Assembly: GCF_000497575.1 (NCBI RefSeq)
Contig: NZ_APJI01000006.1
Location: 186,001 to 250,000 of the forward strand
Reading direction: 5' to 3'
Source: Afipia sp. OHSU_II-C1
GTDB taxonomy: Bacteria; Pseudomonadota; Alphaproteobacteria; Rhizobiales; Xanthobacteraceae
Length of the DNA: 64,000 nucleotides
This document shows positions 36,784-46,208 of the stretch, piece by piece. Position 1 is the stretch's first letter, and each line of letters begins with the position of its first letter. A program made the translations under genes and the position numbers. The notes beneath the pieces are model-generated. The model did no database searches. It had not been told where the DNA came from and worked only from the letters and a program-made list of their open reading frames with translations.

Positions 36784-36815
36784 AAAACCGCGAGACATTC
36801 GTCTCGCGGTTTTTT
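36784..36815 (+). terminator. Terminator after BA14K gene
   Basis: Perfect stem CCGCGAGAC / GTCTCGCGG, loop ATTC, then six T. It is flanked by A-rich bases on the left, so it may work in both directions. Confidence 0.9.
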
Positions 36816-36904
36816 GTTGCACAAAGCGGCGCAATATCTGTGGTTCGGAATGAGGTGCTCGGATAGGCTTCGCCACCGACAAGAACGACCACCGGGGAAA
36901 TGCC

Positions 36905-38233
36905 ATGACCATCCGCACGCACGCCGCACGATATGCCGCCGCCCTGCTCGCGCTCACGGGAGCAGGCACGCTGTCTTCGACGGCCCTGAACGCGCAGACC
37001 GCCCAGCCGCTTCCGACGGCGGCGCAGACCGATCCGAAGACGCTCGGCCTGATGCAGGGCTTTCCGCCCCCGCCGGACAAGACCATCCGCTTTATCGATG
37101 GGTCGTCGTCACGTTTCCCGAACACGCGCTGGTCGTTCAGCCATTTCCGCGAACTGATGCCGACCGCGACAGTGTCGCGCGGCGAAGGACCCGTCGTGCC
37201 GCTGCCGCGCGCCGAAAAGGATCTCGGCGCCGTCGCCATCACAACGATGGACGGCAAGGCGATCACCTTCAACGACGCAATGCAGTTGACCTATACCGAC
37301 GGCATCGTGGTGCTGCACAAGGGCAAGATCGTCTATGAAAAGTATTTTGGGGAAGGCAGCCCGCAACTGCCGCACATCGCGTTCTCGGTGACGAAGTCGT
37401 TCGTCGGCACGCTGGCGGCGGTGCTCGCGGCCAACGGCAAGCTCGATCCCGCAGCCCCCGTCACGAAGTATGTGCCCGAACTGAAGGACACGGCCTATGG
37501 CGATGCCACCGTGCGCCAGGTGATGGACATGACCATCGGCGTGAAGTTCTCGGAGAACTATTCCGATCCGAACGCCGAGGTGTTCGACTATGCCCGTGCC
37601 GGCGGCATGATGCCGATCGCGCCCGGTTATCAGGGGCCGCGCAGTTTCTACGACTTCCTCGTCAAGCTGAACAAGGAAGGCGAGCACGGACAGGCCTTCG
37701 CTTACAAGACGGCGAACGCCGAAGTTCTTGCCTGGATCGTCAAGCGTGCCTCCGGGCAGTCGCTGGCCGCACTGCTGTCCTCGGAGATCTGGTCGAAGCT
37801 CGGGGCGGAGCAGGACGGTTACTTCATGGTCGACAGCATCGGCACCGAATCTGGCGGCGGCGGCTACAACACCGCGCTGCGCGATCTCGCGCGCTTTGGC
37901 GAGATGATGCGCAACAAGGGCAAGTTCAACGGCCAGCAGGTCATTCCGGAAGCCGCCGTCGCCGACATCACCCAGGGCGGCAAGAAGGACGACTTCGCCA
38001 AGGCCGGTTACACGCTGCTGAAGGGCTGGTCCTATCGCGACATGTGGTGGATCACCCACAACGAGCATAATGCCTATACGGCACGTGGCATCTACGGCCA
38101 GAGCATCTATGTCGATCCGACCGCCGAGATGGTGATCGCGCGATACGCCTCGCATCCAATGGCAGCCAATGCCGCCAACGATCCGGTCTCGCTGCCGATG
38201 TACATGGCGCTGGCGAAGGAATTGATGAAGTAG
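36905..38233 (+). CDS. Periplasmic serine hydrolase (class C beta-lactamase fold, NylB-like)
   Basis: A 442-aa exported protein with a signal peptide (AALLALTGAGTLSSTALNAQ) and the serine-hydrolase motif S161-V-T-K164 (FSVTKSFVGTL). Later segments (IGVKFSENYSDPNAEVFDYA; YNTALRDLARFGEMMRNKGK; WITHNEHNAYTARGIYGQ) match the 6-aminohexanoate-dimer hydrolase/esterase branch rather than true AmpC enzymes. It probably hydrolyses an ester or amide in the periplasm; the natural substrate is unknown. It stands alone and is followed by the inverted dispersed repeats. Confidence 0.88.
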   Translation: MTIRTHAARYAAALLALTGAGTLSSTALNAQTAQPLPTAAQTDPKTLGLMQGFPPPPDKTIRFIDGSSSRFPNTRWSFSHFRELMPTATVSRGEGPVVPLPRAEKDLGAVAITTMDGKAITFNDAMQLTYTDGIVVLHKGKIVYEKYFGEGSPQLPHIAFSVTKSFVGTLAAVLAANGKLDPAAPVTKYVPELKDTAYGDATVRQVMDMTIGVKFSENYSDPNAEVFDYARAGGMMPIAPGYQGPRSFYDFLVKLNKEGEHGQAFAYKTANAEVLAWIVKRASGQSLAALLSSEIWSKLGAEQDGYFMVDSIGTESGGGGYNTALRDLARFGEMMRNKGKFNGQQVIPEAAVADITQGGKKDDFAKAGYTLLKGWSYRDMWWITHNEHNAYTARGIYGQSIYVDPTAEMVIARYASHPMAANAANDPVSLPMYMALAKELMK

Positions 38234-38310
38234 GCGCGTCTCGCGCGCACGTGCGCGGTACCCGTATGACAAATCAGACCTTGATGCGCGAGGCCTGACC
38301 AATTTTCGGT

Positions 38311-38340
38311 GTCGTCCCCGCGAAAGCGGGGACCCATAAC
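38311..38340. repeat. Dispersed palindromic repeat, left copy
   Basis: GTCGTCCCCGCGAAAGCGGGGACCCATAAC-type unit, itself containing a CCCCGC-GAAA-GCGGGG hairpin. It pairs in inverted orientation with 38406-38435. Confidence 0.75.
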
Positions 38341-38405
38341 CATCAAATGCCGAGATGATGGCGGGATGATCGCTCAGGCATCTCTCGCAAATGGAAAGCT
38401 CAGTG

Positions 38406-38435
38406 ATTATGGCTCCCCGCTTTCGCGGGGATGAC
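38406..38435. repeat. Dispersed palindromic repeat, right copy
   Basis: Inverted copy of the unit at 38311-38340 (ATTATGGCTCCCCGCTTTCG onward). Together they can fold the 125-bp gap into one long stem. Confidence 0.75.
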
Positions 38436-38478
38436 ATCATAATCTTGGATAGCTCCCTCGTTGTCGGCCGGAGCCTTA

Positions 38479-38682
38479 CTAAGCCACATCCCTACGCGGC
38501 ATCGCGGTCACGGCGTGCGCAGACACCGCATCCAGCACCTGCCGTAACTCCTCCTCCAGATATTCATTGGCGATGATCAGCGCCTTGAGCGCGCCGCGCA
38601 GATCGCCGCCGCAGGTCGCGATCGCACTGTCGACGGCGCGGTCGTAACGGTCGATGTCCTGTTGGGTGGCCAGTGTGAACAT
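38479..38682 (-). CDS. Small hypothetical protein
   Basis: A 67-aa helical protein starting MFTLATQQDIDRYDRAVDSA, containing LRGALKALIIANEYLEEELR. It is the sort of small conserved rhizobial protein of unknown role. The ATG at 38682 is preferred over a start 12 codons earlier, which adds an unlikely Cys/His-rich lead. Confidence 0.55.
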   Translation of the reverse strand: MFTLATQQDIDRYDRAVDSAIATCGGDLRGALKALIIANEYLEEELRQVLDAVSAHAVTAMPRRDVA

Positions 38683-38840
38683 GATGACTTTCCGATGCTG
38701 GCAGAGATTCCGGCACACCGGACATCTCGCCCGGCGAGTCGCGACCTGATTTTATGTTCTCTATTTGTTCTTTGTCTGCAGAAACTGTCAAGAGCCCGGC
38801 CGGTTTACCCACTGCTTGATTGAGCAAGGCCCAGGCGCAG

Positions 38841-40337
38841 TCACGCAACGCGCGACAGGTGTCCTCGGGGCGCGGGCACGGACTGATTGCGCCCGCGCGA
38901 CTTGGCCTCATAAAGCGCCTTATCTGCAGCCTCAATCAGATCCGCCGGCTGCAGCGATGCGCTCGGCACGAGACTGGTGACCCCAATGCTGACGGTGGTG
39001 GCCCATTTGTCGGCGGACAGCATTTCCACCTTGGTGCGGATACTTTCTCCGACGGCAAACGCCGCGTCCGTGGAAAGGCCCGGCAGCAACACCGCGAATT
39101 CCTCGCCGCCGTAGCGCGCAGCGCAATCCCCCGTGTGCCGGACCGCGCCGGCGATGCTGGCCGCAATCCGGACCAGCACCTGATCGCCGGCCTGATGGCC
39201 GAACATGTCGTTGTAGGTCTTGAAGTGATCGGCATCGATCATGAGAAGCGCGAGCGGCTCCTGACGCCGCTGCGCCCGCGACCACTCCCGTTCGATGACC
39301 TGATTGAACTTGCGGCGGTTCCTGAGGCCGGTCAGCGCATCGGTGATCGCAAGTTCTGCAAGCCTGTCCTCGGCGCGCCCGCGCCGCTTGATTTCACGCA
39401 CGAGGATCATCGTCGCACCGGCAACAAACGCAATCAGCGCCAGCATGATCCCGCCGACCCGCAGCGCCTGGCTGCGCCAGATGGCGAAGATGTCAGTCCA
39501 GGATTTGCCGACGATAACGATCAATGGATGGCTGCTGTCGCGCCACACATAGAGACGCTTGATCGGATCGATCGCGCCGGACCCTTCAAACGATCCGCTC
39601 TGTTCCACGAGGACGCGTTTGACACCGGGACTCTGGCTCAGGTCCCTGCCGATCACATCCAGATCGAATGGCGTCCTCATGATCACCACGCCATCCCGCC
39701 GGATCACGCTGATAACATCGTCCGCTGCAAGGCTGAGGCGCTCGAACAGGTCGTGGAAGTAGCTGAACCGCAAGGAGCCCACAACCACGCCGAGAAAGGC
39801 GCCGTCCCTGCCTGTGATCCGGCGGCTGAGAACGATCGCGTAAGCACCGCGATGCAGACCTGGCCGGCCGATGAACAGACCGGCGTTGGGATTGTCCCGG
39901 TGCACCGTGAAATAGTCCTCGTCGGCGCGATTTTCCGGATTCGGATCGTAGGTCGCCGAATCGTGGATAAGTTTCCCCGCGGCGTCGAACACCTGGATGG
40001 CGCCAAAGTGTTTCGCGGTGGCCGCGTGGTCGAACAGAATAAGATTTAGCAACCGCTTGCTGACACCGGCAAGCTCCGGCTCGATCATGTTGCTCGCGAC
40101 ATTGCGGAGCGACAGATCGTAGAGTTCGATGTTGCGGCTGATGTCAGAATCGATCGTTGTGGCGAGGTTTTCCATGGACCGCAGCGCCAGCGCCTGTTCG
40201 CCGCTGCGCATGTCCAGCATGACGCTGCCGCAAACCGCGGAAAAGCCGGCGATCGTCGCAACCGAGCACAGTATCAGCAGCTTTGCCGATATCCGGCCCG
40301 GTCGGGTCGCCTGATCTTTTGGCCGTCGAAACCACAT
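38841..40337 (-). CDS. Membrane-bound diguanylate cyclase with periplasmic Cache-like sensor
   Basis: A 498-aa signalling protein. Helix 1 is at about 20-40, a periplasmic Cache/CHASE-like sensor spans 45-290, helix 2 is near 300-320, then a GGDEF domain. The active-site loop is GGEEF (410-414) in ARYGGEEFAVLLPG, so catalysis of c-di-GMP synthesis is expected. The inhibitory site normally RxxD reads HTGD here, so feedback inhibition is probably lost. It is monocistronic, with 143 bp to the barrel protein. Confidence 0.93.
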   Translation of the reverse strand: MWFRRPKDQATRPGRISAKLLILCSVATIAGFSAVCGSVMLDMRSGEQALALRSMENLATTIDSDISRNIELYDLSLRNVASNMIEPELAGVSKRLLNLILFDHAATAKHFGAIQVFDAAGKLIHDSATYDPNPENRADEDYFTVHRDNPNAGLFIGRPGLHRGAYAIVLSRRITGRDGAFLGVVVGSLRFSYFHDLFERLSLAADDVISVIRRDGVVIMRTPFDLDVIGRDLSQSPGVKRVLVEQSGSFEGSGAIDPIKRLYVWRDSSHPLIVIVGKSWTDIFAIWRSQALRVGGIMLALIAFVAGATMILVREIKRRGRAEDRLAELAITDALTGLRNRRKFNQVIEREWSRAQRRQEPLALLMIDADHFKTYNDMFGHQAGDQVLVRIAASIAGAVRHTGDCAARYGGEEFAVLLPGLSTDAAFAVGESIRTKVEMLSADKWATTVSIGVTSLVPSASLQPADLIEAADKALYEAKSRGRNQSVPAPRGHLSRVA

Positions 40338-40480
40338 CGCACACTTGTCCCCAAGCGTGCCTGAATGCGCCCAATTCGTTGCGGCGGTCTTTAAATGATC
40401 GGTTTCATATCGTTCGGAGTTAACGAAATATTTCCGGATTGGATACGATTGGACCGGGCAGTATGCGATGGCGCGCGTCG

Positions 40481-42145
40481 CTAGCGCTGCACGCGGATAC
40501 CGAGCATCACAACGGTCGCGGCGGAACTCGCACCGTTAGCCGAACTGTTCAACCAGTCGTGCCGCACCTGTCCCTTGATCTGGAACGTGCGCGACAGCTT
40601 GTAGACCAGATCGCCTTCCACGAAATAGCGCCGGTCGAAGCGGGTGCCGTCGTAGTCCGACGTCCCGGTGCCAACCTTTGCGGTGCCGATCAGCCAGCGG
40701 CGAAACGCATGATCGACCTGGAGCGAGTAATCGCGGGAAATTACGCCGGAGACGCCGGGCAGCGTGGTCTCATCGATCGAGGATGTCGCATCGAAACGCA
40801 CCGTGGTCAGCCCGGTCGCGGTCCAGATCAGCGATGCGCTGGTCAGCAGGCCCTTCATGTCGCTGAGGCGCGGATCCTGATAGCTGCGCTGTGAATAGCC
40901 GATGGCGGCTTCGCCGGTCAGCAGCCGCGAAAATTCAAACGTGGTGCCGGCCTTCACGTAACCGCCGGTGGAATCGCGCTGATAGCCAGCGCGATCGAAC
41001 TTCACGTCGTGAAGGCGGGTGTTGGCGGCGAATTCGCCAAACGGTTTGAGGCCGGGCATCAGATCGTAGCTGACGCGCGCGAGACCGCCGAACTGGTTGA
41101 AGTTGCGGTCGTCGTTGGTGGACGTTGAACCGTCGGTGAGCTTCGATTGCTGATAGGTGGTGCGATCGCCGAGCCCGGCCACCGCAACCTGCAACCGGTT
41201 GAAATCGTGTTCGACGCCCGCGGTGCCGCCGATATTCGTGGCCAGCGGATATTGCGCAAGACCGGCCTGGATGTTCGGCGAACCGGGATTGTCTGTGAAA
41301 ACCCGCATGCGCAGTTCGGTATTGATGCGCGTATCGCGCGTCGCGTCGATGCGGCCCGCGACCTTGCCATTGAACGTCGGGGCGTCGATGTTGGTCGGCA
41401 CCGGCGACGGGCCGGTGGCGAGCGGCGGAAACGTCGTGCCGTAACCGGTGAACGATCCGCGCAGATCGGCGATTAGCGAATGACGCTCCCAGTCGGACGC
41501 AATCAGCAGTTCAGGAGCGACCGTGTAGAACCCCGACCCCTTCGGCGTATTCATGCGGCCGGGATTGGTGTTGTAGCCGCCCCACAGTTCGACTGCGGCC
41601 TTCGTAAGAAACGTACCGGTGTGGAAGCCGACATTGGCGAACGGATCGTCATCGACCTTGAGGCGGCGGCGCTGCGGCTGGCCGGGAAACGTGCCGGCAA
41701 CCGACTGCGAAACCGGCGCCGCGACCTTTGCAGCTTTCGGGGCGGCGGCCGGCGGATTGCCGGGACCGACAATCTTCGGCTTCGGTGCGCCGGGATAAAG
41801 TTTCTGTTTCTTGCGGGTGCGGTTGAGCGAGTCGAATCCGACGTCAGACGCGCCCGACGCAGGTGGAACACCGTAGGTCGGGATTGCGCCGATCCGCGAC
41901 GGCGCCCTGACACTGGGCTTTGGCGCACCGTCGTTGGCCATGTTGTCGGCGGTCTTGCGAAGCAGCGACTTGTCCGGCGGCGCGAAACCGCCCTGCGCCG
42001 GGTTCATCATGTCGGCGGTCAGAGCCTGCGCCATGGCCGTTGCAGGGTTCCACAGCATCAGCACGCAGCACGTCGGCAGCATGCGCCATCCAGACGCGCG
42101 CCAGCGACGATCCCACAACCGGACAGGTTGCTGCGAGCCCTGCAC
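40481..42145 (-). CDS. Outer-membrane beta-barrel protein
   Basis: A 554-aa exported protein. The N-terminus is weakly placed: a start at MLPTCCVLMLWNPATAMA (42082) would give a neat signal peptide ending in A-M-A/Q; I keep the longer frame with this note. A proline/lysine-rich linker (about 60-150) precedes a large region of alternating beta strands, many ending in aromatic residues, closing with VMLGIRVQR. It resembles the alphaproteobacterial outer-membrane beta-barrel (capsule/polysaccharide-export related, GtrA-type gene-neighbour) group. Function unknown. Confidence 0.75.
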   Translation of the reverse strand: MQGSQQPVRLWDRRWRASGWRMLPTCCVLMLWNPATAMAQALTADMMNPAQGGFAPPDKSLLRKTADNMANDGAPKPSVRAPSRIGAIPTYGVPPASGASDVGFDSLNRTRKKQKLYPGAPKPKIVGPGNPPAAAPKAAKVAAPVSQSVAGTFPGQPQRRRLKVDDDPFANVGFHTGTFLTKAAVELWGGYNTNPGRMNTPKGSGFYTVAPELLIASDWERHSLIADLRGSFTGYGTTFPPLATGPSPVPTNIDAPTFNGKVAGRIDATRDTRINTELRMRVFTDNPGSPNIQAGLAQYPLATNIGGTAGVEHDFNRLQVAVAGLGDRTTYQQSKLTDGSTSTNDDRNFNQFGGLARVSYDLMPGLKPFGEFAANTRLHDVKFDRAGYQRDSTGGYVKAGTTFEFSRLLTGEAAIGYSQRSYQDPRLSDMKGLLTSASLIWTATGLTTVRFDATSSIDETTLPGVSGVISRDYSLQVDHAFRRWLIGTAKVGTGTSDYDGTRFDRRYFVEGDLVYKLSRTFQIKGQVRHDWLNSSANGASSAATVVMLGIRVQR

Positions 42146-42392
42146 TTTTCACTCTTCTCCCGGCCCCGAAAGTCACCTGGGGCCGCGCCGGAAAACGAAA
42201 CAACTTCAAGCAATTGCCGGCCAAAACGCCGCCGTCCGGCGTTGCTGAACGCCGTTAACAGAGTTAAAACAATTATGGTTAACGGAGCGTTGAGGGCGGC
42301 CCTGGCGCGTCGCCTCAGCAGCTTGAATGTGCTAGGAAATGTCCCGGATTGGCGCGCGCGTCGCGCTGCCGTCCCTTCAACCGGAATCACGC

Positions 42393-43406
42393 ATGGCCAC
42401 TTCAAAACCGCGGACGGCGACCCCTTCCGCGACTCGCGCGGCATCTGCCGCCATCGAGTCCGCACTGCGCACCCTGGACGCCGAGGCGAGCGGCATCACC
42501 GCACTCGTGAACGCCCTGCAGTCGGATCTCGGAGCGGCTTTCGATGCCGCCATCGCGCGCGTCCGCGAGGCCCACGGCCGTCTGATCGTGACGGGCCTCG
42601 GCAAATCCGGCCACATCGGCAAGAAAATGGCGGCGACCTTCGCCTCCACCGGCACGCCCTCATTCTTCGTCCATGCAGCGGAGGCCAGCCACGGCGATCT
42701 CGGCATGATTACGCCCGACGACGTCATCATGGCGCTGTCATGGTCCGGCGAAACCGCCGAACTGAAGAACCTCATCAACTATTCGCGCCGCTTCCGCATC
42801 GGGCTGATCGCGGTCACATCGGAAGCGGATTCGACGCTGGGCGCGGCCGCCGACATCGTCCTGACGCTGCCGAAGGCACGGGAAGCCTGCCCGCACAATC
42901 TCGCCCCGACCACATCGTCGCTGATGCAACTCGCGCTTGGCGATGCGCTCGCCGTGGCGCTGCTGGAAAGCCGTGGCTTCACGGCGCTCGATTTCAGCGC
43001 GCTGCATCCCTCCGGCAAGCTCGGCGCCATGCTGAAATTCGTGCGTGACCTGATGCACAAGGCCGAAGCGGTGCCGGTGAAGCCGCTCGGCACCAAGATG
43101 TCCGAGGCGCTGGTGGAGATGACCTCCAAGGGCTTCGGCTGTGTCGGCATCGTCGATGGGCGCGGCGAGATCACAGGCATCGTCACCGACGGCGACTTGC
43201 GCCGTCACATGCGGCCCGACCTGATGACGGCAAGCGTCGACGAGGTGATGACAAAAAATCCAAAGACCATCAGCCCGGATCTGCTCGCCAGCGAGGCGCT
43301 GGAAATTCTCAACGCGTCGAAGATCACCGCGCTGATCGTGACCGAGGGCAGGACGCCTGTCGGGATCGTGCACCTGCACGATATTCTGCGCGCAGGCGTG
43401 GCGTAA
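42393..43406 (+). CDS. kdsD: Arabinose-5-phosphate isomerase (KpsF/GutQ family)
   Basis: A 337-aa cytoplasmic isomerase that makes arabinose-5-phosphate from ribulose-5-phosphate for KDO in lipopolysaccharide. The SIS domain shows VTGLGKSGHIGKKMAATFAS, the active-site region HAAEASHGDLG, and SWSGETAELKNL. Two CBS modules follow (GCVGIVDGRGEITGIVTDGD; ALIVTEGRTPVGIVHLHDIL). The start MATSKPRTATPS is preferred over one 18 codons upstream. Confidence 0.92.
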   Translation: MATSKPRTATPSATRAASAAIESALRTLDAEASGITALVNALQSDLGAAFDAAIARVREAHGRLIVTGLGKSGHIGKKMAATFASTGTPSFFVHAAEASHGDLGMITPDDVIMALSWSGETAELKNLINYSRRFRIGLIAVTSEADSTLGAAADIVLTLPKAREACPHNLAPTTSSLMQLALGDALAVALLESRGFTALDFSALHPSGKLGAMLKFVRDLMHKAEAVPVKPLGTKMSEALVEMTSKGFGCVGIVDGRGEITGIVTDGDLRRHMRPDLMTASVDEVMTKNPKTISPDLLASEALEILNASKITALIVTEGRTPVGIVHLHDILRAGVA

Positions 43407-43418
43407 CATTCCTTCCCA

Positions 43419-43495
43419 TCATCGCGAGCGAAGCGAAGCAACCATCTTGTGGATAAAACTGGATTGCTTCGCCGTCATGGTCCTCGCAATGACGG
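43419..43495. repeat. Rhizobial-type palindromic repeat
   Basis: ATCGCGAGCGAAGCGAAGCAA ... GGATTGCTTCGCC...CCTCGCAATGACGG: inverted arms of the well-known Bradyrhizobiaceae intergenic repeat. It lies between kdsD and nfeD and may act as a bidirectional terminator. Confidence 0.7.
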
Positions 43496-43504
43496 CAATT
43501 GAAC

Positions 43505-43948
43505 CTAGGCTGCATCGACTTTCAGATTCGCCCCATCGGCGCTGACGATCTTCACACGGCTGCCGGAAGGCGCATCCGGGCCCGAAACGCGCCAGACCGT
43601 ATCGTCGATCCTCACCGTGCCGATGCCGTCCACGATCGGCTTCTCAAGCGTGAAAACGCGGCCGATCAGGCCTTCCGCGCGCCTGTTGAGAAACGGCTTG
43701 TCGGTCGGCCTGGCATTTCGTCCCGAGTAGTATCGCCACAGCGGCACCATCGCGATCGACAGCGCGGCAAACGCAATGACCTGCGCCTGCCACGACCACG
43801 CGATGCCAAATGACAGCAGCCCGACAATCAGGGCTGCGAGGCCGAGCCACAGCATGAACACGCCGGGCGCGAACGTCTCGATTGCCATCAGCACCACGCC
43901 GATGATCAGCCAGTTCCAGTTCCCGAGTTTCGACAGAAGCTCGACCAT
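43505..43948 (-). CDS. NfeD family membrane protein
   Basis: A 147-aa protein with two or three hydrophobic helices at 15-75 (IGVVLMAIETFAPGVFMLWL, GLAALIVGLLSFGIAW) and a C-terminal OB-fold (GRVFTLEKPIVDGIGTVRID, VSGPDAPSGSRVKIVSADGA). NfeD proteins pair with SPFH/stomatin proteins in membrane quality control. It lies 5 bp downstream of the QmcA-like gene. Confidence 0.92.
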   Translation of the reverse strand: MVELLSKLGNWNWLIIGVVLMAIETFAPGVFMLWLGLAALIVGLLSFGIAWSWQAQVIAFAALSIAMVPLWRYYSGRNARPTDKPFLNRRAEGLIGRVFTLEKPIVDGIGTVRIDDTVWRVSGPDAPSGSRVKIVSADGANLKVDAA

Positions 43949-43953
43949 ATCGA

Positions 43954-44934
43954 TCAGGCCTTCGGATTGGTGTTCGGCACTGTCGGCGGGCGGCGGGCCG
44001 CCGCGGTGGCTGACGCTGCACTTTCGCCGAAGGTCGCCTTTGCGATCTCTCCGATGCCAGCAAGCGACCCGAGCATGCCGGTCGCTTCGATCGGCAGCAT
44101 GATGATCTTCTGGTTCGGCGACTCCGCGAGCTGACCGAACGCCTTGATGTATTTGTCCGCGATGAAATAGTTGAGCGAAGCGACATCGCCGCTGGCGATG
44201 GCATTGCTGACCATCTCCGTTGCTTTCGCTTCGGCTTCCGCCGCGCGTTCGCGGGCCTCGGCATCACGGAATGCAGCCTCTCGGCGGCCTTCGGCCTGAA
44301 GAATCTGCGACTGCTTGGCACCTTCCGCGCGCAGGATTTCGGACTGGCGCTGACCCTCAGCCTGAAGAATGTCGGCGCGCTTGACGCGCTCGGCCTTCAT
44401 TTGCCGGCCCATCGCCTCAACCAGATCGTGCGGCGGTACAATGTCCTTGATCTCGATGCGGTTGACCTTGACGCCCCACGGCGAAACGGCGGCATCGACC
44501 ACGCGCAGCAGCCGCTCGTTGATTTCATCGCGGTGCGACAGCACCTGATCGAGATCCATTGAACCCATCACCGAGCGGATGTTGGTCATGGTCAGCGTCA
44601 CGATGGCCTGATTGAGATTGGATACCTCGTAGCTCGCCTTGGCGGCATCAAACACCTGATAGAAGGTGACGCCATCCACCGTGACGGTGGCATTGTCCTT
44701 GGTGATGACCTCCTGCTGCGGAATCTCGATCACCTGCTCCATCATGTTTACCTTGCGCCCGACGCGGTCGAAGTAGGGAATGATGATGTTGAGGCCCGGA
44801 CCCAGCGTGCGGGTGTATTTGCCGAACCGTTCGATGGTCCAGTCGTAGCCCTGCGACACCGTTTTCACGCCGGCAAACAGCGTGAAGATCACCAGCAGAA
44901 CGAACGCGATCGCAAAAATATCGAAACCGGACAT
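43954..44934 (-). CDS. qmcA: SPFH/stomatin-like protein (QmcA type)
   Basis: A 326-aa membrane-anchored scaffold. It begins with a membrane helix ([18 protein letters not shown]), followed by the SPFH/Band 7 domain ([56 protein letters not shown]) and an Ala/Glu-rich coiled coil ([20 protein letters not shown]). Such proteins form lipid-raft-like microdomains and can regulate FtsH. It is followed by nfeD, a standard gene pair. Confidence 0.93.
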   Translation of the reverse strand: MSGFDIFAIAFVLLVIFTLFAGVKTVSQGYDWTIERFGKYTRTLGPGLNIIIPYFDRVGRKVNMMEQVIEIPQQEVITKDNATVTVDGVTFYQVFDAAKASYEVSNLNQAIVTLTMTNIRSVMGSMDLDQVLSHRDEINERLLRVVDAAVSPWGVKVNRIEIKDIVPPHDLVEAMGRQMKAERVKRADILQAEGQRQSEILRAEGAKQSQILQAEGRREAAFRDAEARERAAEAEAKATEMVSNAIASGDVASLNYFIADKYIKAFGQLAESPNQKIIMLPIEATGMLGSLAGIGEIAKATFGESAASATAAARRPPTVPNTNPKA

Positions 44935-45121
44935 TTAAAACTCCCTGCAAAAATAGACCTGAAGCGCAAGACCTGAGATGCGGGCAGCCTAGCACGGGCA
45001 CGCGACAGCCGCTCCGTCGCTTGGTCGATTTAAGCGGGGATACGGTTCGAAAGAGAGGACAAGTCGCGCCTTGAAAAGGGCGGGCCGGGCGATTAAATCG
45101 CGGCCGCTCGGATCCAGCCTC

Positions 45122-46159
45122 TTAGATCCAGCCTTGCAGCTCGCGCAGCACGATCTGGCAGATCACATCCATGCCCTCGTCGCTGTCGTTGAGGCACGGA
45201 ATGGCCGAGAATTCCTCGCCGCCGGCATGGCGGAAGATTTCGGCATTTTCCATCACGATCTCTTCAAGCGTTTCAATGCAATCGGCCGCGAAGCCCGGCG
45301 TTACAACGGCAATCCGCCGCACACCATCCTTCGCAAGCTGCTCGACAGTCTGGGCGGTATAGGGCTGCAGCCATTTCTCATAACCGAACCGCGACTGGAA
45401 GGTGAGCATTAGACTCCTCTCGTCGAGACCCATACGCGTGCGCAGCGCATTCACCGTCGCAACGCACTGCGCCTGATAGGGGTCGCCCTTGTCGATGTAC
45501 GACTGTGGCATGCCGTGGAACGACGCCACGATGGTCTCAGGCTTGTAAGATAACGTCGCCAGATGACGCTCGATCGAGACCGCAAGGGCATCGATGTAAC
45601 CCGGGTCGTCATAATATGGCGGCGTGAACCGCACCGTCGGCTGAGCACGCATGTCCTTGAGTGCGGCGGCAACCTTGTCCACCACCGTCGCCGACGTCGA
45701 CGCAGAATATTGCGGATACAGCGGCATCACCAGAATCCGGTCACAGCCCAGCGCCATCAGCGCATCGATCCGCGACTTGATCGATGGATTGCCGTAGCGC
45801 ATGCCCCAGTCGACAACGACATGCTTCTGATCAGCGATCGACGCGGCCAGCTTCTCGGCTTGGGCGCGCGTAATGGTCTTGAGCGGGGACTCGTTTTTTT
45901 CGGTGTTCCAGATCTTCAGATAATCCTTGGCCTTCTTGGCCGGACGAATCTGCAACACGATGCCGTTGAGAATGATTTGCCAGATCAATCCGTTGTTCTC
46001 GATCACGCGCGGATCGGACAGGAACTCGCGCAGATAAACGCGGACACCCTTCGCATCGGCTGTGTCAGGTGTTCCGAGATTGACCAGCAGCACGCCGACG
46101 CGTGACAGCGCCGGTTGCGCGGCGGGCCGATGTGCATCGAGGGGAATGACGGCTGTCAT
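45122..46159 (-). CDS. hemH: Ferrochelatase
   Basis: A 345-aa heme-synthesis enzyme inserting ferrous iron into protoporphyrin IX, associated with the membrane. The ATG at 46159 (MTAVIPLDAHRPAAQPALSR) is chosen; an earlier frame lead is Cys/Pro-rich shadow. Landmarks are VGVLLVNLGTPDTADAKGVR, LYPQYSASTSATVVD, the HGMPQSYIDKGDPY catalytic histidine region, and TFQSRFGYEKWLQPYT. The C-terminal GFAADCIETLEEI is normal. Confidence 0.96.
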   Translation of the reverse strand: MTAVIPLDAHRPAAQPALSRVGVLLVNLGTPDTADAKGVRVYLREFLSDPRVIENNGLIWQIILNGIVLQIRPAKKAKDYLKIWNTEKNESPLKTITRAQAEKLAASIADQKHVVVDWGMRYGNPSIKSRIDALMALGCDRILVMPLYPQYSASTSATVVDKVAAALKDMRAQPTVRFTPPYYDDPGYIDALAVSIERHLATLSYKPETIVASFHGMPQSYIDKGDPYQAQCVATVNALRTRMGLDERSLMLTFQSRFGYEKWLQPYTAQTVEQLAKDGVRRIAVVTPGFAADCIETLEEIVMENAEIFRHAGGEEFSAIPCLNDSDEGMDVICQIVLRELQGWI

Positions 46160-46208
46160 GACGGGTCTGGCATCGCGCGTTGCAGAAATGTTGTCAAGGC
46201 GACCGGTA

